Counted from the stretch's first letter, positions 34,643 to 44,014 are shown. The stretch: 64,000 nucleotides of DNA from Nitratireductor indicus C115 (GCF_000300515.1 NZ_AMSI01000003.1:124001-188000), one strand, 5' to 3'. The notes: generated by a model not told the origin, from the letters alone. A program made the numbers and translations.

Positions 34643-36673
34643 CTACATCGCATTCATGGTGAGCAGCTCGTAGGCAGCCACCTGTTCGCCCTCGCCATTG
34701 TAGACGCCGACATCCCAGCGCACCTCGCCGTACTCGTCGTTGCGGCGGGATTTCTGCTTCACCGTAAGGCGTACCTTCAGGCTGTCGCCGGGCGAAACCG
34801 GCTTCATGAAACGCAGATTGTCGAGCCCGTAATTGGCAAGCACCGGCCCCGGTGCCGGTTCCACGAAAAGGCCCGCGGCAAAGGACAAAATCAGATAGCC
34901 ATGCGCCACGCGGCCCGGAAAGAACGGGTTTGCCGCCGCCGCTTCCTCATCCATATGGGCATAGAATGTATCACCCGTGAACGTGGCGAAATGCTCGATA
35001 TCCTCGAGCGTCACCGTACGTTCGGCGGTCCATAGGGTGCGCCCGGGCGCAAGTTCGCCAAAGGCAAGCCGGAAAGGGTGCGGTTCCGCCTCGAAAGTGG
35101 AAGCGCCGGCAACATAGCGTTGCGTAATGCCTGCGATGATATCGGGACTGCCCTGGATGGCGGTACGCTGCATGTAATGCATGACGCCGCGCATGCCGCC
35201 CATTTCCTCGCCGCCGCCGGCCCGGCCCGGCCCTCCATGCACCATATGCGGCAATGGCGAGCCATGGCCCGTCGCCTCCTTGCCCGTGTCGCGATTGGCG
35301 AAATAGAGACGGCCATGGAAGGCGCCGGCATCGAGCACGGCCTGCCGTGCAACCGCCGGATCATGCGTGAAGACGGAAGCGACAAGCGAGCCCTCGCCGC
35401 GATTGGCAAGCGCCAGCGCATGCGGAAGATCGCGATAGGCCATCACGGTCGACACCGGCCCGAAGGCCTCGACCGCGTGAACGGCCTGCGCCGCATCCAG
35501 ATCTTCACACGAAAAGAGCATTGGCGGCACAAAGGCGCCCTCACCCGCATCAGCCCCCTCGACGCGGAAATTCTCAGGGTCGCCATAAATCCGCTTTGCC
35601 TCGGTTCCGAGAATGGAAGCCTTCTCCAGAACGTCTGAACGCTGGGCAAGGCTTGCCAGCGCCCCCATGCGCACGGTCTCGTCGCGCGGATTGCCGATCA
35701 CCGTCCTCTCAAGCCGTGCCACGAGTGCGTCGATCACCGCCGCACGGCTTTCCTGCGGGACGATGATGCGGCGGATGGCCGTGCATTTCTGCCCGGCCTT
35801 GGCCGTCATCTCGCGATGCACTTCCTTGATGAAAGCTTCAAACTCAGGCGTGCCGGGAGCGGCATCCGGTCCAAGAACCGAGGCGTTGAGCGAATCCTGT
35901 TCGGCGATGAAGCGCACGGATTTCTCGATGACCGCGCTCTTGCCCTTGAGCATCGCGGCCGTGGCCGCCGAACCCGTGAACGACACAACATCCTGACCGC
36001 TCAACCTGTCGAGCAGATCGCCCGTCGATCCCGCGATGAACTGCACAGCGCCTTCCGGCAAAAGCCCCGATTCCACGACCATGCGAAAACAGGCTTCCGC
36101 CACCCAGGCGGTGGCCGAAGCCGGCTTGACGATGGCCGGCACGCCGGCAATCAGCGTCGGCGCAAGCTTTTCAAGCATGCCCCAGACGGGGAAATTGAAG
36201 GCGTTGATATGTACCGCCACACCCTGCAGCGGCGTCGCCACATGCTGCCCGACGAACTGGCCGGAACGCGACAGCTGTTCAAGCGCCCCGTCCGTCAGGA
36301 TGCGATCGTCGGGGAGTTCCCGCCGCGCCTTGGAGGAATAGACGAAAAGCGTGCCGATGCCCCCATCGATATCGATCATGGAATCGGGCTTGGTTGCGCC
36401 GGTCTCGTAGGAAAGCTCGTAGAGCGCCTCGCGCCGCTCGTTCAGATATTGCGCAAGCGCCTTAAGGGCGAAGGCCCGATCGTGGAAGGTCATCTTGCGC
36501 AGGGCTGGACCGCCGACACGCCGGGCGTAGTCGGCCATCCCGGCGAAATCGAGCGCGGCAGAACCGATCTCGGCCACCACCTGCCCGCTTACGGCGCTTT
36601 TGAGCCCCTGCCGCTCACCTGAAGGGGGTATCCATCGGCCCAGCGAATAGCTGTTCAGCGAAATGACGGACAT
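34643..36673 (-). CDS. paaZ: Phenylacetate degradation bifunctional enzyme PaaZ
   Basis: A 676-residue fusion. Residues about 1-510 form an aldehyde dehydrogenase with Glu258 (A-E-Q-D-S-L-N) and the catalytic Cys297 (G-Q-K-C-T-A-I), close to the E. coli numbering. Residues about 530-676 form a MaoC-type (R)-hydratase ([11 protein letters not shown]...F-P-G-R-V-A-H-G-Y). The hydratase opens the oxepin-CoA ring and the dehydrogenase oxidises the resulting semialdehyde to 3-oxo-5,6-dehydrosuberyl-CoA. It is 33 bases downstream of the P450 gene on the same strand and probably co-transcribed with it. Confidence 0.96.
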   Translation of the reverse strand: MSVISLNSYSLGRWIPPSGERQGLKSAVSGQVVAEIGSAALDFAGMADYARRVGGPALRKMTFHDRAFALKALAQYLNERREALYELSYETGATKPDSMIDIDGGIGTLFVYSSKARRELPDDRILTDGALEQLSRSGQFVGQHVATPLQGVAVHINAFNFPVWGMLEKLAPTLIAGVPAIVKPASATAWVAEACFRMVVESGLLPEGAVQFIAGSTGDLLDRLSGQDVVSFTGSAATAAMLKGKSAVIEKSVRFIAEQDSLNASVLGPDAAPGTPEFEAFIKEVHREMTAKAGQKCTAIRRIIVPQESRAAVIDALVARLERTVIGNPRDETVRMGALASLAQRSDVLEKASILGTEAKRIYGDPENFRVEGADAGEGAFVPPMLFSCEDLDAAQAVHAVEAFGPVSTVMAYRDLPHALALANRGEGSLVASVFTHDPAVARQAVLDAGAFHGRLYFANRDTGKEATGHGSPLPHMVHGGPGRAGGGEEMGGMRGVMHYMQRTAIQGSPDIIAGITQRYVAGASTFEAEPHPFRLAFGELAPGRTLWTAERTVTLEDIEHFATFTGDTFYAHMDEEAAAANPFFPGRVAHGYLILSFAAGLFVEPAPGPVLANYGLDNLRFMKPVSPGDSLKVRLTVKQKSRRNDEYGEVRWDVGVYNGEGEQVAAYELLTMNAM

Positions 36674-36706
36674 GGGGGCTCCTTTTGAAAAGCGTGGCGT
36701 CGGGTG

Positions 36707-37954
36707 TCAGCGAACCCGCGCCGGGACATGCGAAAATCCGCGAAAACGGACACGGCCCGTGCGTTCGGCCGCACCGGTCAGTCGATAATCGGGAAAACGC
36801 TTCAGAAAGTGCGAAATGCCGATCCGTCCCTCCATTCGCGCCAGCGAGAAACCGGCGCAAAGATGCGGGCCGCCGGCAAAGGCCAGATGCTTGTTGGGCT
36901 TGCGCGACAGATCGAGCCGGTCGGGATCGGGAAATTGACGCGGATCGCGATTGGCCGCGCCAATGCACAGATGGATCGGCGTTCCCGGCTCCACCGTCTC
37001 CCCATGAAACTCGACAGGCTCCACCGCCATACGGTTGCCGAGCTGATTGGGACTTTGAAAGCGCAGGAATTCATCCACAGCCGTTCCGATAAGCTCGGGA
37101 TCGGTTTCGAGCCGGCCTTTCTCCTCCTGCCAGCCTTGCAGTTCGTAAAGCGCATTGCCTATCAGGTTGGTTGTGGTTTCATGGCCCGCATTGAGGATGA
37201 AGATGCAGTTCTGCAGAAGCTCCACTTCGGAGAGCTCCTCCCCTTCATTGCCGTTGATGAGCCGTGTCAGGACATCGGTTGCCGGATCGCCAGGATTGCG
37301 CCGCCTGTCGTCTGCAATGTCCTTGAGGAAAGCCTTGAAATCGCTCACGGAGGTATTGCCGCGCCGGTGCTGCTCCTCGCTCAGGACTGGTTCCAGCGCG
37401 CCAAGAATGGCAAGCGACCAGTCTCGCAAAGGCTCGCGCTCCTCATGGGGAATATCGAACAGATTGCCGATCACCTCGATGGGGATCGCCGCTGCGAAAT
37501 CCTCGATCAGGTCGACCTCGCCCTTTTCTTCCATCCGATCGAGAAGGCCATCGACAAGGTTCACAAGGCCCGGTTCCAGGGCGGCGAGCGCCCTTGGCGT
37601 CAACGCACCCATCATGATCTTGCGGACCCGCGTGTGCAGCGGCGGGTCGTTGAACACGAGGCTTGTCGTGTGGTGCTCGTAAAGCGGGGTCTGCCCGAAT
37701 TTCGGCAGGAACTCCGCCTTCTTGTCGGATGAAAAGGTTTTCGTGTCCCGGTAGACCCGGTCGAGATCCGCATAGCGCGAAAGCATCACCGACCCGTCCC
37801 TGAAGCGCTTCAGGGGGCGATGCTCCAAAAGCGCATGATAGGTGGGAAAGGGATCCTTCACGAAACCCGGCGGCAGCGCCGTCAGCTCGAAGGCATCCGC
37901 AAGCGCCGCCTCATCCAAAGCGGAATTGCCCGCAGGCAGGTTTGCCGCAATCAT
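36707..37954 (-). CDS. Cytochrome P450 in the phenylacetate cluster
   Basis: A 415-residue soluble P450. I-helix oxygen-activation motif A-G-H-E-T-T-T (O2/proton pocket), K-helix E-x-x-R pattern (E-F-L-R), and the heme loop F-A-G-G-P-H-L-C-A-G with the thiolate cysteine. No membrane anchor, so electrons must come from a separate ferredoxin and reductase, neither of which is adjacent. ATG 37954 is used because GGGAGG is 9 bases upstream; ATG 37963 directly abuts it. Co-transcription with paaZ and a TetR-type operator in its promoter tie it to aromatic catabolism, perhaps oxidising a precursor of phenylacetate; its substrate is unknown. Confidence 0.9.
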   Translation of the reverse strand: MIAANLPAGNSALDEAALADAFELTALPPGFVKDPFPTYHALLEHRPLKRFRDGSVMLSRYADLDRVYRDTKTFSSDKKAEFLPKFGQTPLYEHHTTSLVFNDPPLHTRVRKIMMGALTPRALAALEPGLVNLVDGLLDRMEEKGEVDLIEDFAAAIPIEVIGNLFDIPHEEREPLRDWSLAILGALEPVLSEEQHRRGNTSVSDFKAFLKDIADDRRRNPGDPATDVLTRLINGNEGEELSEVELLQNCIFILNAGHETTTNLIGNALYELQGWQEEKGRLETDPELIGTAVDEFLRFQSPNQLGNRMAVEPVEFHGETVEPGTPIHLCIGAANRDPRQFPDPDRLDLSRKPNKHLAFAGGPHLCAGFSLARMEGRIGISHFLKRFPDYRLTGAAERTGRVRFRGFSHVPARVR

Positions 37955-38008
37955 CGTTCTCATCCTCCCTGGAGCGATGCGGAATAGACCCGCCCCGTTC
38001 CTCATAGT

Positions 38009-38037
38009 ATTATTGACCGACCAGTCGGTTTATGCAA
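38009..38037. promoter_or_regulatory. Divergent promoter with perfect TetR-type palindrome (paa regulator site)
   Basis: ACCGAC-CA-GTCGGT (38016-38029) is a perfect inverted repeat. On the minus strand it fills the 17-bp spacer between a possible -35 TTGCAT (38037-38032) and -10 AATAAT (38014-38009), so a bound repressor would block the P450-paaZ promoter; it also lies 71 bases before paaI. The TetR regulator at 39920 (PaaR-like) is the natural candidate to bind it. Confidence 0.65.
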
Positions 38038-38099
38038 GTCTGCTTTCGTTCATCGGCCTCAGCCAGTGGAATTGGCCGGTGACGTTGGGAGGAGCCTAA

Positions 38100-38546
38100 A
38101 TGTCACAAATGCAACTGTCTCCACAGGAGACGGCCGAGCGCTGCGCGCAGGCCATGTGGGCACGCGACGATGCATCCCAATGGCTTGGCTGCAAGCTCGT
38201 CGCCATTGGGCCGGGCACGGCCACCATGTCGATGACGGTCGAGAAACATCACACGAACGGGCACGACATCTGCCATGGCGGATTCATCTTCACGCTCGCC
38301 GACTCTGCCTTCGCGTTTGCCTGCAATTCCTACAACCAGATTGTCGTGGCGCAGCAGAACTCCATCACATTCGTCGCCCCGGGCAAGTCAGGCGACCGCC
38401 TGACGGCCGAAGCGCGCGAAGTGGCCCGCTTCGGCCGTTCCGGCATTTACGATGTGCGCGTATGCGATCAGGACGGCAAGCTGATTGCCGAATTCCGGGG
38501 CAACTCCCGCGTCATCCAGGGCAAGCATTTCGAGGAAAACGCCTGA
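38100..38546 (+). CDS. paaI: Hydroxyphenylacetyl-CoA thioesterase PaaI
   Basis: A 148-residue hotdog thioesterase. Characteristic segment N-G-H-D-I-C-H-G-G-F-I-F-T-L-A-D-S-A-F-A-F-A-C-N with the catalytic Asp, and Q-Q-N-S-I-T-F-V-A-P. PaaI hydrolyses hydroxyphenylacetyl-CoA and ring-epoxide by-products that would otherwise trap CoA. A strong GGGAGGAG is upstream. It starts the paaI-paaK-tetR-paaX unit. Confidence 0.93.
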   Translation: MSQMQLSPQETAERCAQAMWARDDASQWLGCKLVAIGPGTATMSMTVEKHHTNGHDICHGGFIFTLADSAFAFACNSYNQIVVAQQNSITFVAPGKSGDRLTAEAREVARFGRSGIYDVRVCDQDGKLIAEFRGNSRVIQGKHFEENA

Positions 38547-38574
38547 GGGCGGACAGAGGTTTCGGGAGGAAAAC

Positions 38575-39885
38575 ATGAAGGATCTGACACCGAGGAAGGA
38601 AGAGCTGGACCCGATCGAAATCGCCTCGCGTGACGAGATCGCCGCACTCCAGCTTGTGCGTCTCAAATGGTCGCTGAAGCACGCTTATGAAAACGTGCCC
38701 CATTACAAGAAGAGCTTCGATGCCGCCGGTGTTCATCCCGACGATCTGAAGCAGCTCTCCGACCTCTCGAAGTTCCCCTTCACCGTAAAGACGGACCTGC
38801 GCGACAATTATCCCTTCGGCATGTTCGCCGTTCCCCGCGACAAAGTGGTGCGCATCCATGCCTCCTCCGGCACCACTGGCAAGCCGACCGTGGTCGGCTA
38901 CACGCAAAAGGACATCGACACCTGGGCGGATGTCATGGCCCGTTCCATACGCGCTTCCGGCACGCGGCCGGGTGATGTGGTGCATGTGGCCTATGGCTAT
39001 GGGCTCTTCACCGGCGGGCTCGGCGCCCATTATGGCGCAGAACGCCTTGGCGCAACGGTGGTGCCGGCCTCCGGCGGCATGACGGCGCGTCAGGTCACGC
39101 TGATCGAGGATTTCGGTGCCCAGACCATCATGGTCACGCCTTCCTATATGCTGTCGATACTCGACGAATACCGTGCCCAGGGCCTTGACCCGCGCAAGAG
39201 CCCGCTTCAGGTCGGCATCTTCGGCGCCGAACCCTGGACCAACGCAATGCGCGCCGAGATCGAGGATGCCTTCGACATGCATGCGGTGGACATTTACGGG
39301 CTTTCGGAAGTCATGGGCCCCGGCGTCGCCAATGAATGCGTTGAATCGAAGGATGGCCTGCATATCTGGGAAGACCATTTCTACCCCGAGATCATCGATC
39401 CTGAGACCGGCGAAGTCCTGCCCGAAGGTGAGAAGGGCGAGCTGGTTTTCACATCGCTCACCAAGGAAGCCCTCCCGATCATCCGCTATCGCACGCGCGA
39501 CCTGACGCGCCTGCTTCCAGGCACAGCGCGCACGATGCGGCGAATGGAAAAGATCACGGGCCGCTCCGACGATATGATGATCCTGCGTGGCGTCAATGTG
39601 TTTCCCACACAGATCGAGGAACAGATTCTGACCGTGGCGGGCCTGGCGCCGCATTTCCAGATCGAACTCACACGCGAAGGCCGCATGGATGCCATGACCG
39701 TGCATGTGGAGCTCGTCTCCGCCGACATCGATCAGGAATTGCGCATCAGCGCCTGCCGCAAGCTTGGCGAGCGGATCAAGGACATCGTCGGTGTCACCGT
39801 GCGCATCAACGCGACCGAGCCCGGCGGCGTCGCCCGCAGCCAGGGCAAGGCCGTGCGCATTCTCGATAACCGGCAGAAGGGTTGA
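38575..39885 (+). CDS. paaK: Phenylacetate--CoA ligase PaaK
   Basis: A 436-residue adenylate-forming ligase that makes phenylacetyl-CoA, the entry substrate of the pathway. P-loop-like H-A-S-S-G-T-T-G-K-P-T (about 95-105), Y-G-L-S-E-V-M-G-P-G-V, Y-R-T-R-D-L-T, and I-T-G-R-S-D-D-M-M-I-L-R-G-V-N-V-F-P in the mobile C-terminal domain. Length and motifs match class PaaK1 enzymes. It begins 28 bases after paaI with GGGAGG upstream. Confidence 0.96.
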   Translation: MKDLTPRKEELDPIEIASRDEIAALQLVRLKWSLKHAYENVPHYKKSFDAAGVHPDDLKQLSDLSKFPFTVKTDLRDNYPFGMFAVPRDKVVRIHASSGTTGKPTVVGYTQKDIDTWADVMARSIRASGTRPGDVVHVAYGYGLFTGGLGAHYGAERLGATVVPASGGMTARQVTLIEDFGAQTIMVTPSYMLSILDEYRAQGLDPRKSPLQVGIFGAEPWTNAMRAEIEDAFDMHAVDIYGLSEVMGPGVANECVESKDGLHIWEDHFYPEIIDPETGEVLPEGEKGELVFTSLTKEALPIIRYRTRDLTRLLPGTARTMRRMEKITGRSDDMMILRGVNVFPTQIEEQILTVAGLAPHFQIELTREGRMDAMTVHVELVSADIDQELRISACRKLGERIKDIVGVTVRINATEPGGVARSQGKAVRILDNRQKG

Positions 39886-39919
39886 TGTTTCAGATGGATA
39901 TGTCGGCGGGAGCGCTCTG

Positions 39920-40516
39920 ATGGCCCGCACACGCGCCAAGGACTATGATGACAAACGCGACGCCATCCTGCATGGCGCGGCGAGCATCTTTGCCCGCGAC
40001 GGCTACGACCGCGCATCCATGTCGCAACTGGCGGGGGAACTGGGTGTCTCCAAGGCGCTTCTCTATCATTATTATGCCTCCAAGGAGGCCCTGCTCTACG
40101 ACATCATTGCCGCCCATCTGCAAGATCTCGTGGAAACGGTGGAAGAGGCAGATGATCCGGCTGCTCCGCCCGAAACACGGCTCGAAAGGCTGGTCATCGC
40201 ATTGCTGGAAGCCTATCGCGATGCCGACAACGAACATCGGGTGCAGCTTTCGGGCCTGAAGCTCCTGCCCGAGGAACAACAGGACGAATTGAAGGCGCTT
40301 GAACGCCGGCTCGTCCTGGTCTTTGCCGAGGCCGTGCGGCAGATAAATCCCTCCGCCTTCGAAGGCAGGCCCCTGCTCAAACCCGTGACGATGAGCCTGT
40401 TCGGCATGCTCAACTGGTTCTACATGTGGTTTCGAGAAGGCGGCAGCCTGAGCAGGGGCGACTATGCGAAGCTCGCCACCGAGCTTCTGGTGAACGGTGT
40501 GCGTGCACTCGCCTGA
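39920..40516 (+). CDS. TetR-family regulator, PaaR-like
   Basis: A 198-residue TetR regulator: helix-turn-helix in residues about 10-55 (D-R-A-S-M-S-Q-L-A-G-E-L-G-V-S-K-A-L-L-Y-H-Y-Y) and a C-terminal ligand domain with R-L-E-R-L-V-I-A-L-L-E-A-Y. It follows paaK by 34 bases in the same operon. TetR-type PaaR regulators control phenylacetate genes in several proteobacteria, responding to phenylacetyl-CoA; here the palindrome at 38016-38029 is the likely site. I do not assign the symbol because sequence alone cannot separate PaaR from related acyl-CoA-responsive TetR proteins. Confidence 0.87.
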   Translation: MARTRAKDYDDKRDAILHGAASIFARDGYDRASMSQLAGELGVSKALLYHYYASKEALLYDIIAAHLQDLVETVEEADDPAAPPETRLERLVIALLEAYRDADNEHRVQLSGLKLLPEEQQDELKALERRLVLVFAEAVRQINPSAFEGRPLLKPVTMSLFGMLNWFYMWFREGGSLSRGDYAKLATELLVNGVRALA

Positions 40517-40555
40517 CATCTTGCCCCGCCCCCGCTCCCGTGGCATGTCGTTGCC

Positions 40556-41437
40556 ATGGATGCGCCCAATGACCCGGCAGACAACGCCCTTTCCGCCCTC
40601 ATAGAGCGGCTGCACCAGCGTGGACGCCTGCGCGTCTGGTCGCTGGTCATCACGCTGTTTGGCGATGCAGTCGTGCCGCGCGGCGGAGAAGCCCCTCTTT
40701 CTGGCCTGCAGGACGTGATGGCCCGCCTCGGCGTGGAAGCCGGCGCCTTGCGCACGGCGCTCTCGCGCCTTGCCGGCGATGGCTGGGTGGTGCGCGAGCG
40801 GCGCGGCCGCAACTCCTTCTTCTCGCTCGACAATCGCGGCAGGCACGCCTTCGACCTTGCCACGCGGCGCATCTATGCTGCAGCTCCGCCCGCCTGGGAC
40901 GGCTCCTGGACCGTTGCCGTCCTGCCGCCGGGCATGGACAATGGCGGCGCGGAAGCCCTTGCCGAACGCGGCTTCCTGAAAATTGCAAACAGCGTGCATC
41001 TTCTGCCGCGAACGCTGGAGTTGAATGATCGCGACGATGCTCTGCTTGCCGAAATCCTTCTCATTCATGGCACCAGCGCCGAGCATCCCGAGATGTTGCG
41101 CACGCTTTGGCCGTCAGAAGAAATCGCCAGCGCCTATGCGAGCCTGATCGAGGATTACCGTCCTTTCGCCGACGCCCTCTCCGAGACTGGCTTGAAACGG
41201 CCCGTCGATGCCATGGCGGCCAGAACGCTGCTGATCCATGACTGGCGGCGCATCGTCTTGCGCGATCCCGGTCTGCCCACAGCACTTCTTCCCCAGGATT
41301 GGCCCGGTGAAGAGGCGCGGGCCCTGGTCCGCAACATCTATCGCAAGCTCGCTGCCCGCAGCGAGGAATGGCTGGACATTACCGGCCTCCCTCCATTGGC
41401 CGATCCGAAGCTGTTCGGAAGCCGCTTCGGCGGATAG
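40556..41437 (+). CDS. paaX: Phenylacetate operon repressor PaaX
   Basis: A 293-residue PaaX-family (GntR-related winged helix) regulator. N-terminal segment R-V-W-S-L-V-I-T-L-F-G-D (typical F-G-D), winged helix A-L-R-T-A-L-S-R-L-A-G-D-G-W-V-V-R-E-R-R-G-R-N-S-F-F, then the PaaX C-terminal domain. PaaX represses paa operons until phenylacetyl-CoA binds. Having both a PaaX and a TetR regulator in one operon is notable. The ribosome site before ATG 40556 is weak. Confidence 0.92.
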   Translation: MDAPNDPADNALSALIERLHQRGRLRVWSLVITLFGDAVVPRGGEAPLSGLQDVMARLGVEAGALRTALSRLAGDGWVVRERRGRNSFFSLDNRGRHAFDLATRRIYAAAPPAWDGSWTVAVLPPGMDNGGAEALAERGFLKIANSVHLLPRTLELNDRDDALLAEILLIHGTSAEHPEMLRTLWPSEEIASAYASLIEDYRPFADALSETGLKRPVDAMAARTLLIHDWRRIVLRDPGLPTALLPQDWPGEEARALVRNIYRKLAARSEEWLDITGLPPLADPKLFGSRFGG

Positions 41438-41467
41438 GTTCCGCAGTTCTGTCAGCCCTCCGCTGCA

Positions 41468-42424
41468 TCAGCCATCCGGTGCAAGCACCAGAAGCACGAG
41501 CCCGAGGATCGTCACGCCTGCGCCGGCAATGACCGAAAAACTTGCCCAGCCATGTCCGAGCAGCCCTTCATAGATGATGATGAGGGTCGGCGTGAGGTAG
41601 TTGTAGGCAAGGACCTTTGAAGCCGGCAGCCGCAATGCCGCGAACTGCAGCAGAAAGAAGGTTCCGGCAGTCGTGAAGATCGCCAGATAGAGAATGCCCG
41701 CCCAGACCTTGAACGGGATCGATTGCCAGTGGGTCGCAGCGATCTCACCCACCCCGTAAACGGCGATGATGATGCCGGTCGCCAACAGCGTCCAGAAGGT
41801 GAAAACCAGCACCGGTTCACCCCGATTGTAAAAGCGCACGAGCGAAGCATAGGCTGCGTGCCCCACCACTCCGAAGAAGAAGATGGTCTCCCCTCGTCCC
41901 ACATCGAAACGCCGCATGGCGTCGAGGTCGCCACCGAAAATGACCCAGATCGCGCCGACCCCGGCCAGGATCAGGCTCGGCAGCACGAGCCCGCGGGGTA
42001 CCTGCCGCAGAAACAGATAGCCGAAAAAGGTGCTGAGAAATGGCATCAGAGTGAAAACGGCACCGGTCGACACCGGGTCCGTCATGCCAAGTGCCGTAAA
42101 CATGGTGATGAAGAAGAGCGCCATCGCGCCCCCCATCACCAAGAAGCGCCAGGGTGCGGCCGGAAAGGGAATGGGCCGCCGAAGCACCACTCTCACGACG
42201 ATCCCCATCAGTACGATGGCCACGAGAAAGCGGGCCGCATTGAGCGACGCAGGCCCGATATGGGGAGCCACGATGGCGCCAACGGAAAAAGAACCGGCCA
42301 CAAGGGCCGCAAATGCAACCATGGCAAGGTGGCCCAAAGTCTTTTGAGGTCCGGTCGCGTTCTGCCGATATCCCGCCTGCCGTGCCGCCTTCGTCGTAAC
42401 CGTCTCGTTCACCCTGAACCCCAT
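41468..42424 (-). CDS. DMT-superfamily transporter (EamA family)
   Basis: A 318-residue membrane protein with ten hydrophobic segments in two EamA repeats. The first repeat begins about residue 30 (G-H-L-A-M-V-A-F-A-A-L-V-A-G-S-F) and the second about 175 (G-E-T-I-F-F-F-G-V-V-G-H-A-A-Y). Such carriers export metabolites or amino acids; substrate is unknown. An extra N-terminal stretch of about 28 mostly polar residues precedes the first helix. It is convergent with paaX and probably unrelated to it. Confidence 0.88.
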   Translation of the reverse strand: MGFRVNETVTTKAARQAGYRQNATGPQKTLGHLAMVAFAALVAGSFSVGAIVAPHIGPASLNAARFLVAIVLMGIVVRVVLRRPIPFPAAPWRFLVMGGAMALFFITMFTALGMTDPVSTGAVFTLMPFLSTFFGYLFLRQVPRGLVLPSLILAGVGAIWVIFGGDLDAMRRFDVGRGETIFFFGVVGHAAYASLVRFYNRGEPVLVFTFWTLLATGIIIAVYGVGEIAATHWQSIPFKVWAGILYLAIFTTAGTFFLLQFAALRLPASKVLAYNYLTPTLIIIYEGLLGHGWASFSVIAGAGVTILGLVLLVLAPDG

Positions 42425-42500
42425 GCCATTTATGCGTCTGAACCAGTTCCGGCGATCTTCTCCTCCGGAACCGGTCGATCCTTACGCAATCCAGGCGGGT

Positions 42501-42875
42501 TCAGCTATGGGCCATGGCGAGAAGAAAGCTGCCCGCCAGTGCGATATTGGCAACGACACCGTTGATGCGGGCGCTGCGATCCATACCCCGGTGATCCCAG
42601 AAATTATGGAAGATCGCGGTGGCGGCGACCAGAAAGACGACAAGCGCCGCAGCAGCATAGGCCGTCAGGAAACCGGCTGCGAAGAGTGCGCCAGCAACAC
42701 ACTGAAGACCGATCCCGGCCATCAGGACAAGCTTCGCCGCAGGCACGCCGCGCTGAGCCAGGGCGTCCGAAAGAGCCGGAATATTGCCGAGATTGCGCAG
42801 ACCCGCGAACACAAATGCTCCCCCGAGACAAAGGCGCCCCAGAACAGGCAGAAAAGCAACAAATGCTTCAGGCAT
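42501..42875 (-). CDS. DoxX-family membrane protein
   Basis: A 124-residue four-helix protein. L-G-R-L-C-L-G-G-A-F-V-F-A-G-L-R-N-L is the DoxX helix-1 signature, and I-F-H-N-F-W-D-H-R-G lies at the end of helix 3, as in DoxX/YphA proteins. The family is linked to redox stress and quinone or thiol metabolism, but the reaction is not settled. ATG 42875 has GGAGA upstream. It is the last gene of the rrf2-ahpD-doxX unit. Confidence 0.85.
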   Translation of the reverse strand: MPEAFVAFLPVLGRLCLGGAFVFAGLRNLGNIPALSDALAQRGVPAAKLVLMAGIGLQCVAGALFAAGFLTAYAAAALVVFLVAATAIFHNFWDHRGMDRSARINGVVANIALAGSFLLAMAHS

Positions 42876-42910
42876 GATCGTCTCCAAAGCGTGCAAACAA
42901 CGAGGCGACC

Positions 42911-43378
42911 TCAGGCAGCCACGCTGTTTTCCTTATCGATGATCGGATGAACCGAACGGAAAGGCACCGCGATCCGGTTCCACGTATTGATGAGGCCGAC
43001 TAGAACCGTCAGGCTCACCAGGTCTTTTTCGGAAAAGTGCTCGAGCATCCGGGCATAAAGTGCATCGTCGACCGGCCCATCTGAAATTCGGGTCAAACGC
43101 TCCGTCCACTCGAACGCCGCCCTCTCGCGCTCGCTGAAAAGCGGAGATTCCCGCCAGGCCGAAACGAGGTGCACCCGCTGCTCGGTTTCTCCATCCCGGC
43201 GCGCCTCACGCGTATGCATGTCGACGCAATAACTGCAGCCATTGATCTGCGAGGCACGCAGATTGACGAGATGTATCAGGCTTGCTTCCAGCCCCGAGGC
43301 CGCGACCGCATCCTTGACCCCGCGCACGGCACCGACGAGCTCGGGTGCGGCCTTCCAGTAGTTCAGGCGTTCCTTCAT
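42911..43378 (-). CDS. Carboxymuconolactone decarboxylase/AhpD-like peroxidase
   Basis: A 155-residue AhpD-fold protein with the redox C-S-Y-C-V-D-M-H motif (Cys48, Cys51, His55), the active site of alkylhydroperoxidase AhpD. Segments R-A-S-Q-I-N-G-C and N-T-W-N-R-I-A-V-P-F are typical of the small CMD family members found in stress operons. ATG 43378 has AAAGGA 7 bases upstream. It is directly downstream of an Rrf2 regulator, so it is probably induced by peroxide or reactive electrophiles. Confidence 0.9.
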   Translation of the reverse strand: MKERLNYWKAAPELVGAVRGVKDAVAASGLEASLIHLVNLRASQINGCSYCVDMHTREARRDGETEQRVHLVSAWRESPLFSERERAAFEWTERLTRISDGPVDDALYARMLEHFSEKDLVSLTVLVGLINTWNRIAVPFRSVHPIIDKENSVAA

Positions 43379-43411
43379 CGTCATTTCCTTTCATGACATC
43401 GTATGGTTGGT

Positions 43412-43909
43412 TCAGCCTTGTGGCCTTTGATTGCGTTCGACAAAGGCGCAACCGAAGGCAATGGAGCGGGGATCGGCATCGTTGCGGTAATCGGCCAACA
43501 CGTCGCACAGCCGGGTTTCTCCAAGAACGGAACGATAGGCGCGCTCCGCGCGCAGCATCGCAGCGTTGATGCCGCATGGTTTCACATAAGCAGCCGGTTC
43601 CAGTGCGCCCGGCCCGCGCTGGCGTATCTCCGCGCAACGAAACGCGGGTTTCGGCCCCTCGATTGCCAGAACCACATCGAGAAGCGTGATCTGCTCAGGC
43701 AGTCGCGCCAGCCGATAGCCGCCATGTGGCCCCGGTACGGATTCCAGAATGCCCGCCCCCGCAAGAGCCTTGAGGTGCTTCAAAAGATAGCTTTGAGACA
43801 GGCCGTGATACTCGGCAAGAGCGCTCGCCGGCATGGTCTTGCCCTCCTCAAGCTGCGCCAGAAGCGCAGTGCAATGGATGGCCGCCTCGACGCCTTCGCT
43901 GAGCTTCAT
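43412..43909 (-). CDS. Rrf2-family transcriptional regulator with three cysteines
   Basis: A 165-residue Rrf2 regulator: winged helix in residues 1-70 (L-A-E-Y-H-G-L-S-Q-S-Y-L-L-K-H-L-K-A-L, then G-P-H-G-G-Y-R-L-A-R wing) and a dimer helix. Cys92, Cys112 and Cys135 lie in the region where IscR and NsrR hold an iron-sulfur cluster, though the spacing is wider than in those proteins, so a cluster or a thiol switch are both possible. GGAGGGAAGG precedes ATG 43909. It leads the ahpD-doxX operon and has a palindromic operator in its promoter. Confidence 0.9.
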   Translation of the reverse strand: MKLSEGVEAAIHCTALLAQLEEGKTMPASALAEYHGLSQSYLLKHLKALAGAGILESVPGPHGGYRLARLPEQITLLDVVLAIEGPKPAFRCAEIRQRGPGALEPAAYVKPCGINAAMLRAERAYRSVLGETRLCDVLADYRNDADPRSIAFGCAFVERNQRPQG

Positions 43910-43920
43910 CACCTTCCCTC

Positions 43921-43956
43921 CAATTCATGGATAAAATATATCCATGATATGAATTG
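43921..43956. promoter_or_regulatory. Nested palindrome, candidate Rrf2 operator
   Basis: ATGGATA-N5-TATCCAT (43927-43945) is a perfect inverted repeat, flanked by CAATTC (43921-43926) and GAATTG (43951-43956), which form an outer imperfect arm. It lies 18 bases upstream of the Rrf2 start codon, where it would overlap the promoter. Confidence 0.65.
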
Positions 43957-44014
43957 TCTTCAATAGGATGCGCCTTGTCTTCTGACGCCTCCTGACAAAC
44001 CTGGAGACCCGCAC

